Shown one piece after another: positions 56,889-64,000 of a DNA stretch of 64,000 nt. The notes under the pieces are model-generated. The model was given only the letters and a program-made list of their open reading frames with translations. It was not told the DNA's origin and searched no databases. The DNA comes from Pinus tabuliformis. Taxonomy: Eukaryota; Streptophyta; Pinopsida; Pinales; Pinaceae. Within the stretch, counting starts at the first letter, position 1, and each line of letters opens with the position of its first letter. A program made the translations under genes and the position numbers. The DNA lies in NCBI GenBank assembly GCA_031772625.1, contig CM062818.1:1679950167-1680014166 (forward strand), in the 5' to 3' direction.

Positions 56889-57760
56889 TGTTGTTTCTTG
56901 TGAGGTTTTCAAGTTGTCTCTACCCTATTTTGTCTTATATGGGTACAAGTGTAAATTGTAATATTATTTGTAATTATTTTGTAAGTGAAATTCCAAGTGC
57001 CAATATTGGAATATGAAGGGTTACCATGTAATTTAATGTGTCATTTTGTAAAGAATTTGAAGAGACACCCCCTCTTGTTATAAATAGAACCTCATAACTC
57101 ATATAAGGGGATTTTGGGAGCCAATATTTTGGCTATGATTATTCTTAGAAGGAGCTTGAGAGTATTGTGAATAGCCTTGGCTTCTTCGTAGCATAGAGGG
57201 AGTATACTTCTTTGCAGGAGCAGGTGTTCTTGACTGTAATGTCCCACTATTGTGACTAGTGGTCGTCCATGGTGTATGTATGAATGGAACTTTCACTTAT
57301 AATAATAAAATCAGAGCCAACACACTTTCATGCATATGCTTTGAATATAGTAGGACTATTCTTATTGTATTTGCAATGTATGTTATTCAAATTCTGCTTA
57401 TTCTTATGAACTATTTCGTTTGCATTTGTATGAAACTTGTTGAATGTGTGTTGTTGTTGTATTATCTCATCACTTTAACTTGTGGACTATTCTGGATCTT
57501 AGCTTGTGATGTCATTATGCTCATGAGTTCCTTTCAAGTTTCTTACTATTACGGGGTTCCAAGGGTCACACACATGCTCTCACCCAAAGTTATCATGGTT
57601 CACTTTGCGCGTTTTAATAGTCAAGGCATTATATTACCACCAACTACGGGGAATCCTACTCCAAATGGTGTGAGGTCTAGTCGAGACTTCATATTGGGAA
57701 GAACCCTTCAATGTTGGCGGGTCTAGTACAGTGAAAATTTTTGGTGCTAAAAGGAGGGTT
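56889..57760 (+). promoter_or_regulatory. LTR-like promoter/leader region with TATA box
   Basis: TTATAAATAGAACC at about 57079-57092 is a good plant TATA box; about 150-220 bp downstream is the TATAATAATAAAATCAGAG phrase typical of LTR R/U5 and leader sequence before a Ty3 gag. The gag-like reading starts about 100 bp after the end of this region. No matching 3' copy was found, so it is called only LTR-like. Confidence 0.45.
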
Positions 57761-57859
57761 AGATGACAAGATGATCCATGGAAGTCTATTTTGAATTTAT
57801 GCACACATTTAATGACTTCTCACCATATCATAACCCCGACATGTTTTTCTAGACATGCA

Positions 57860-58152
57860 ACTATGAAAGTGTCGGTGAGAATTACTGATGACTTGTCCAA
57901 TCTGAAATTTAATGGCGAGGGTAAAACGACCTTTTTTAGCACACTGATCACTTTCTTAATTTATGCATGAAGCACAACATCCACTATGAGGATGTTAACT
58001 ATAGGTTTTTCATTCTCACGTTCAAAGGGCGCGTGAAGGAATGGTGTTACACATTTCCTGAAGCTTCCATTCACTCTTTCGAACAACTTTTCATAGAGTC
58101 ATGCCGTGCTTTCGATTTCTATGATCGTAAAGCTCTTAATAAGAAAATTTAA
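57860..58152 (+). pseudogene. Ty3 gag fragment
   Basis: VSVRITDDLSNLKFNGEGKTTF, then (57967-58152, 61 codons) NIHYEDVNYRFFILTFKGRVKEWCYTFPEASIHSFEQLF, a gag helical region of the Athila/Tat kind. Stops and one frame change before NYEKHLMNLF. Confidence 0.8.
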
Positions 58153-58429
58153 AATTACGAAAAGCACTTGATGAATCTATTCAGGATTTTCACGATCATT
58201 TCATCCATTACTTCTTTAATTTCTTGAACATGAAGTTGATTGGTCTTTCTTGGTAGATAGATTTCTATATCTTTTTCACATTTCAGAAAATACACACGAG
58301 TTATAATATTTTGAATCTCTCCAAACTTAACTCAGTGTTATAGATTTTAAATATGTGACGGACAAGGATGTTGTTCCAAGTGACCCTCCACCCCCTTCTC
58401 ATCAAACAGCTCTAGTCCTGTAGGTTGAG

Positions 58430-59328
58430 GTGGCAGAAGTTGAGAATTCACCTATTGATCTACCACCATCTTCTCCTACCCCACGTACTCATAATTTAGT
58501 GCAGGTTTGGACTATGACTCTAATGGTTGTGATGATGTGTTATCTCCTCATCCTCCATCCTTTGGTCCCTCTGATCCTATGGATTGTGATGTGTTGTGTT
58601 CACTTGTTTCAGATCTCCCTTTTGATGTTCACGAGGATCAAGTCCTGGATGGAGTTGGTGTTGAAAAACCAACCTACGGTATTATTTTCGATGAGTATGT
58701 GTGGGAGTCTGAACAAGAAAATGTGGTGAAGGATGACCTCCTTCTTTCCGCACCTCTTCCACATTATCCTGACATTTTCCATGATTTTTTCATTCCTATT
58801 TAATCTTGTGATAATTCAGTTTCTAATGTTACTACTTTTGATCATTCGCAGAACACGTGGAATTCCAATTTTTCATTTGAATGTGAAGAGGAAACATATT
58901 TGTTGCTTAATCCTCCCAATCTCTCACCTTATCTTTCTTGGAACATAAAGGATGAAATTTCACGTTCTTCATCATCCCCTCTTTATGATTCGCCATATCA
59001 TGAGGATGCCTCTGTTTGTGATATTGAACTTTTTGATCGTGGATGTCGTGATCTTTTCATTAATTCACTTGATCACAATTCTGATTCTTCCACTGTTGAT
59101 CTTTCTAAGCCACCGGTCTTTGATGATCCATCTTCTGATGAATTAAAACCTCCCGAAGTTGTTAAGGCACTTCATCTTGATCTGATGGTTATGTCAGGTT
59201 CTTGTAGTCTTGAGGTCAGTTCCACTTCCGATAAAAAATATGTTGAATCATTCAAGTCCCCTCATCACTCTGTTGTACACATTGAAAATCAATCTATTTT
59301 ACAATTTTTACATCCTCCATATGTATGA
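58430..59328 (+). pseudogene. Gag-pol linker region, acidic and serine/proline rich
   Basis: Open pieces 58430-58729, 58507-58803 and 58900-59328 (142 codons) carry D/E/S/P-rich sequence with phrases such as LLSAPLPHYPDIFHDFF and SSSSPLYDSPYHEDASVCDIELFDRG. No enzymatic motif. Position between gag and RT suggests a gag C-terminus or a protein of unknown role. Confidence 0.45.
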
Positions 59329-59989
59329 CATGATCCTGTCACTTAGTCATTGGAGGAGTCGTACATAGAAAGCACTATTAAACTGAAATTTTCTTCTTTC
59401 TCCATGTTTGCTCATTTTCTAAGTTGGAAGTTTGTTCTTACATGTCTTTGGATCACAATGTGTTTGAATACCATGGTACATCTATAGGGTGCTTTTCATG
59501 CGATTTTGGTTTTTACTTTTCTGTAGTTCATTCAAACTTTGAATGTTTTGGTTTGTATTGGCTTATCTTTCTTGTTTGTTGGTATGCTTGTATATCTCTC
59601 TTGACATGAATTCCCTTGCCTACATAGGCCATCCAATGCATCGATGGCTGTATTGGAAGTATCACTTTGTGTAAGTGTGGCATATGCTTTGTTTAGGTTA
59701 GGAGTAGGAGTAGTTTTTCTTTTTCTTAGTTGTTTCCTTTGATTTTCTTTTCTTTCTTTTTTTCACTTTTACCTCGTTTCTTTCCTTTTGTTTGTTTTCT
59801 TTTCAGTTATAGGTTAGTTTCTGCAAGAGACCGTGTTTGGCTTCTCAGACAAGCTCGATGAAATCTAAGAGGAAGTTGTATTGCTATCCATGCTTGGTTA
59901 TCTGTCTATTCCCTATCTTTATGAGAATATTGCATTTCTTTTAGTCATTTGGGTTGATCAACATTGGGTAATAATTTCAAAGTGCCATG

Positions 59990-60320
59990 GAAATTACATT
60001 CCGTGGACTGATCGGAAAGAGTGTGGTGGTCTATCTCGACGATGTCACAGTATTTTTCAAGAAGAGATCCAACAACATACACCACTTTATGAAAATTTTC
60101 TAGCAATGTCACAAATACAAGATATCCCTTAATCCCAAAAAGAGTGTTTTCGCAAGGGTAACCTCTTATGCCATATAATTTCCAAAAGTGGGATTAATGT
60201 AGACTTGAAGAGGTCAAAACAATTATGTAGATTCCTCTCTGTGTGAACAAGAAAGTAATGCAATCCTTCCTCAGGAAAATTAACTTCCTCCGCAATTTTA
60301 TCTTTGATTACACTTTGATC
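59990..60320 (+). pseudogene. Ty3 reverse transcriptase, C-terminal half
   Basis: VVYLDDVTVFFKKRSN with the YLDD catalytic box (about 60029-60040), then NPKKSVF- and FLRKINFLRNFI-like readings in changing frames. The N-terminal half of RT is not found upstream. Confidence 0.7.
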
Positions 60321-60479
60321 GTGAAGCCAATACAGGAGATGGTAAAGAAGGATGTGATATACAAATGGGATAAAAGGGAAAAGGACACATTTTCCCACAT
60401 TAAGTAAGATATTGAGAACCACCTTCTTTATACAATCTAGATTTTAGCAAAGATTTTTTGCTCTACACTTTCGCTTATG

Positions 60480-60850
60480 AAATTTCTCTCACCTTTGCGC
60501 TCAAACAAGGAGATTACCAAAACAATGAGCGACAGATATCTTTCATGAGCGCTAGCCTCTAGGTACCTGAACTCAACTACCCTTCCATTGATAAACAATA
60601 TTATGCAGTCTTCAAGGCTATGAAACATTTTCGGCCATATCTCTTGAAAAATCATTGCATCATCTTTGTTTTGTACCTAGTAGTCATATCATTATTCATT
60701 CAACAAGAGCTGGGTGAGAGAAGAGTGAACTGGATAACCCATTTATAGGAGTAAGATCTGGATTTCAAACCAGTTCATACAATCAAGGGCCACAATATTT
60801 TTTGGCTAGAACCATAAGTAGTAGATATGAAAGAAGAAGGTTTGTCTGGT
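60480..60850 (+). pseudogene. Ty3 RNase H fragment
   Basis: ISFMSASL (60538 region), NYPSIDKQYYAVFKAMKHFRPYLLKNHCIIF, the typical Ty3 RNase H pattern with the Glu in the ELNY/DKQ helix region; the TDH motif is replaced by VLYLVV. A TAG separates SASL and VPELNY. Confidence 0.72.
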
Positions 60851-61015
60851 TTGGAGAATGAAATCAAAATCTATAATGTCAAGCAAGTTTCTCCCACTAC
60901 CATTGCAAACTCTTGGTACACAAATGTGTGCCAAAAAATTGAGCATGACACTATTCCCTCCCATTTATCTTCATGAAAGAAGAGGAAACTTAGAATTAAA
61001 GAATTATCTTATCAA

Positions 61016-61920
61016 TTGGTACAGGGGGTTATTTTCATAAAGCACCATAATGGAGTTTTTCTCAGGTGCCTAGAAGCACACAAGTCAAAGAAAGTATTTT
61101 GTGATCTCCATGATGGACTAGCCGTAGGACACTTTGTGGGTAAAAGAACTATGCATAAATTCATTCAGGTTGACTTTTATTGGCCCGCCTTATTCAAAGA
61201 TTATCACGCGTACTCCCGCAAGTGTTTGGTATGTCAAAGGTGTGCTGGTCGAAATAAGAAGTCAGCTGCCCCATAACAACCTATTACAGTGGAAGAACCA
61301 TTTCAATAGTGGGGTTTAGATGTCATCGTAGAAATATTTCTACGTTCATCAAAGAAACATTTTTACATCCTCACTGCTATAGACTATTTTACGCGGTGCA
61401 TGGAAGTAGTTCCACTTAAACATGTGAATGATCAGGAAGTCATCAACCCCCTTAAGAAGAATAGCATTTCTAGTTTCAACATTCCAACTTCACTTTTTTT
61501 TTATAATGCAACATATTTTCATCGTTAAAATTATATGACTTTGCATTTGAAAATGGAATTTTATTGAAACATTCAGCTAAATACTATCTATAGGGAAATG
61601 GTCTTGTTGATTTCACCAATAAGAACCTTATATGCATTATCAAGAAGACCATCTTCTCTAAACAAAGGAATAGGCACTCTGCTTTGATAAATTTCTTATG
61701 GGTTGACCGAGTCACACCAAAACCCTCTATGGACATGTCCCCTTACTACCTAGTGTATGGAAAAGAATCCATCCTCCCCCCTAACATTTACTTTCATGTT
61801 CTCCATATTTCACAAGAATCCCAAGGAAAACCTTGTTTATTGGTTCAACGTAGGATGTACACCCTTCATAAGCTACAGGAAAAAAGATTGAAAGAAAAAG
61901 AAAATTTTTCCCTTCATTAG
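61016..61920 (+). pseudogene. Ty3 integrase fragments
   Basis: HDGLAVGHFVGKRTMHKFIQVDFYWP and CLVCQRCAG form the HHCC zinc finger (61090-61255). After a TAA, WGLDVIVEIF...YILTAIDYFTRCMEVVPL covers the first catalytic Asp (about 61315-61400). The second Asp region (FYNATYF) is altered and frames break. 61684-61860 gives MSPYYLVYGKESILPPNI, the usual phrase after the core. Inactive. Confidence 0.85.
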
Positions 61921-62165
61921 AGTCATTTCAATAGGTGGTTTGATAAGAAGTCTGCAGGGAAGAAATTTTTTATTATGAGTGACATAGTCTTAAACTGGGA
62001 AAAATCTCATGAGGAAAAAGGAAAACACACCAAGTTTCAATCCCTGTAGATTGGAGCATTCACTATTCACGAAACTCTTGGCCAACACACATATTGTCTA
62101 CAATCACTAGACAAGAAGATTGGCTCTCTCCCTGTTAAGTGCCAAGATTTAAAACATTATTTCCA

Positions 62166-63620
62166 ATAATGATCTGGGGCCATGCCCTACACTATCTGTA
62201 TAGTCTTTTCTTGATTGCTTGATTTTTCTTTCAATTTTTCGTCATGTAAATCAGTGTTGTGTGTCAACATGTTTTTTGGATTCTTTGTGTGTGGCTAAAT
62301 TAAAAGAGAACCTTGTGACACTTCAAAATTTGGCTAACCTTCATCCCATCTTCCTTGTGTTGGTTATATCTTTTGGTTGATGAAATTCTGACGGAAGATA
62401 GGATTTATCCATAAGGAGAGTTTTGATTAAACCATGAACATGTTTCTATTCATGAAACCTTATGCCCACACTCGTTTCTTATGTTTGGTGTCTTCACGCT
62501 TATCCAATTAGTAAATGAGGAGAAGGCAAAAAATACAAATGAGAAAACCTAAATCAAAGGTCTCTATATTTTTCTATGAAGTAAAAACCCCTCCTTCTCT
62601 CAATAACTCATGATCCCTCTTCTACCCATAAATGAATAAGTGTCAATGCATAGTCCTATACATAGATAAATAAAGGTCAAAAAAGAGAAAGGATTCCTGT
62701 GCAGAGAGGTGAAGAAACAAAATCCGTTAGGGAACTAACCAAGCTCGTTGGCAGTGGAAAATGTTTGTGTTCCTGTAGTAACTCCGCCAGGGAACTGTCC
62801 AGGCCTACTAGAAACAGAGAAACACCAGAGATGAAAAATCACACTCTGAAAATATTAAGCTTGCGAACTTCACTACCCTTCCCAACTCGAAACAATGTGA
62901 ATTTGTTGAATCTTATGTTGTGTTCAACTGAGGAGGTATGAAGGGGAACATTTTTTTCATGGGGTAATTGGGGAGACCAAAGTAATCTACAAGATGAATC
63001 AATACTCCCCAAATAACCACAACCCTACACAAAAGAGTTAGCCAAGGAAAAGAAGCTAGAATTCTACCAGTGTGTCACCAAGTGTTGTCGTTGCAACAAC
63101 ACCCTCCAAAATTTTGGGCTACACTAAATTTTAGATCCTTCCTTTATCTTGTAAATTGCTATCACAAAAATTGAAACTCATTCCATCTCATTTCTTGAAG
63201 TATTTTTTTCCCTTTTTCAAGATAGGAAAAATGTCATATTTTCGCATGTTAGTTGCCACACAACGTGTATAAGCATGTTTTGGTGGTTTCAGGGGCTATC
63301 TTTGTGTAAATGAGTTAATATAACCATGTAAACACATATCACACTCATTTCCAAAGTTTCAAGCATTGTCGCAGAAGTGTTGTCAAGGTAGTCGCAAAGT
63401 GTATCTTTAGTGTCGAACTTGTCAGAAGTTCTTGTAAAGTTGTTGCACTAAGGGAAATGCATTGTTCATGTGTCTTGGATGATATATGTTGTTGTTTATT
63501 AAAACATTCTAAGTGTATTATCACATTCGACGTATTATCATTGTTTACATCAGCCTCATCGATCCCACACTTACACAATTTCTTAAAATCTTCCCGACCA
63601 AGCAACCTAGCCTCACTCGA
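62166..63620. other. No recognisable gene
   Basis: Short frames only (for example 62699-62941 plus and 63345-63638 minus), none with a known domain. It may include the 3' LTR of the preceding Ty3 element, but no partner is visible. Confidence 0.4.
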
Positions 63621-63624
63621 CCTC

Positions 63625-64000
63625 CCTAAACTGTGCATTGTGCAGTCTTAGCCCTCTAATTGTGACCTTGGCTCTTGACACTGCACAATGTGCAGTTCAT
63701 GCCTTCCGGGACTGCTACACTACATAGTTCCAGTGCTCAAGCCCCGACCTTAGCTTCTAAAATTGTGCAATCCATATTCCCATCCTAGCCTTAATTGTGC
63801 GTTGCTCAATCTCTAACATTAAGCTCATCCCTTGAGCATCTGAGCTACAAATTTTTGCAATGGAGCACCCTCCTCTGTCTCCTGAAACTGCGCAATGTGT
63901 TGATCTAGTGCCCATCCCCTTAGCCTATCACATTGACCTCCAGAATTGCACAATTTCTTCCTCGGTCCAACCTGGGCTGTGCATTGTGCAGTCTCAAGGC
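63625..64000. repeat. ~50-bp repeat array with palindromic core, copy 2
   Basis: About seven or eight degenerate units with cores near 63631, 63681, 63757, 63797, 63890, 63946 and 63977, the best matching TGCACA(A/T)TGTGCA. The array continues beyond the window. Confidence 0.78.

Larger units (their letters stand above)
57860..62165 (+). mobile_element. Decayed Ty3 element of Athila/Tat type
   Basis: Plus-strand fragments in the right order: gag (57860-58300), a long acidic Ser/Pro-rich linker (58430-59330), RT end (about 60015-60160), RNase H (about 60510-60690), integrase HHCC (61016-61276), integrase core and end (61277-61915). Protease and the first half of RT are missing, and frames and stops change often. 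The LTRs cannot be paired with confidence. Confidence 0.8.

Noticed and set aside
57259-57726. 155-codon plus-strand frame with hydrophobic stretches (possible membrane protein)
   Set aside because: It lies in an LTR/leader-like region, has no recognisable domain, and its composition is explained by T-rich DNA.

Overview
The window is plant nuclear DNA made almost entirely of transposable elements in different states of decay. I see no intact host gene, no rRNA or tRNA gene and no prokaryotic signal. Two Penelope-like elements (PLEs) that carry both reverse transcriptase and a GIY-YIG endonuclease point to a conifer or related gymnosperm, because the PLE families described from land plants ('Dryads') are conifer elements attributed to ancient transfer from arthropods. 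Long nested LTR elements, plant L1-type LINEs, tRNA-derived SINEs and very AT-rich spacers fit that. The species cannot be told from the sequence.

Layout. 1-11697: a decayed plus-strand LINE (ORF1 tail, ORF2 endonuclease/RT/zinc finger/RNase H, 3' UTR, poly(A)), split at 3821-9708 by a young, nearly complete Ty3 element ('A': 630-bp LTRs, CTGAT target duplication, only two in-frame stops). 11698-17245: a giant palindrome of two 5'-truncated PLEs joined head to head; the left copy keeps an open 515-codon RT + GIY-YIG frame. 17246-17830: its 3' side, with a ~260-bp tandem repeat and a complete-looking hammerhead ribozyme motif at 17718-17764. 17831-19443: AT-rich DNA with a SINE and a LINE tail. 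19444-30441: three LTR elements nested like dolls, all minus strand: C (Ty3 chromovirus, GACTC duplication) holds B (no visible pol, GTAAC duplication), which holds A' (a deleted relative of A).

30442-40100: diverged duplicated sequence, microsatellites, SINEs with clear target duplications, LINE-like tails and Ty3 scraps. 40100-43300: a block of higher GC ending in tandem arrays built on a ~20-bp GCTCGAC-containing motif. 43600-52080: a paralogue of the C insertion site (empty), then a 1.36-kb tandem duplication, one copy of which carries a minus-strand, internally deleted Ty1/copia element (46096-50337). 52080-64000: an unrecognised ~1,000-codon frame (53852-56888) full of TAG stops, an LTR-like promoter region, a decayed Ty3 element of Athila/Tat type, and two arrays of a ~50-bp palindromic repeat.

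The elements do not form a host pathway. The common themes are repeated loss of the RT/integrase middle of LTR elements while gag and protease survive, nonsense changes dominated by CAG-to-TAG (expected from CHG methylation), and unusual RNA-level structures: the PLE hammerhead, the PLE palindrome and a covarying hairpin in the LTRs of family A.
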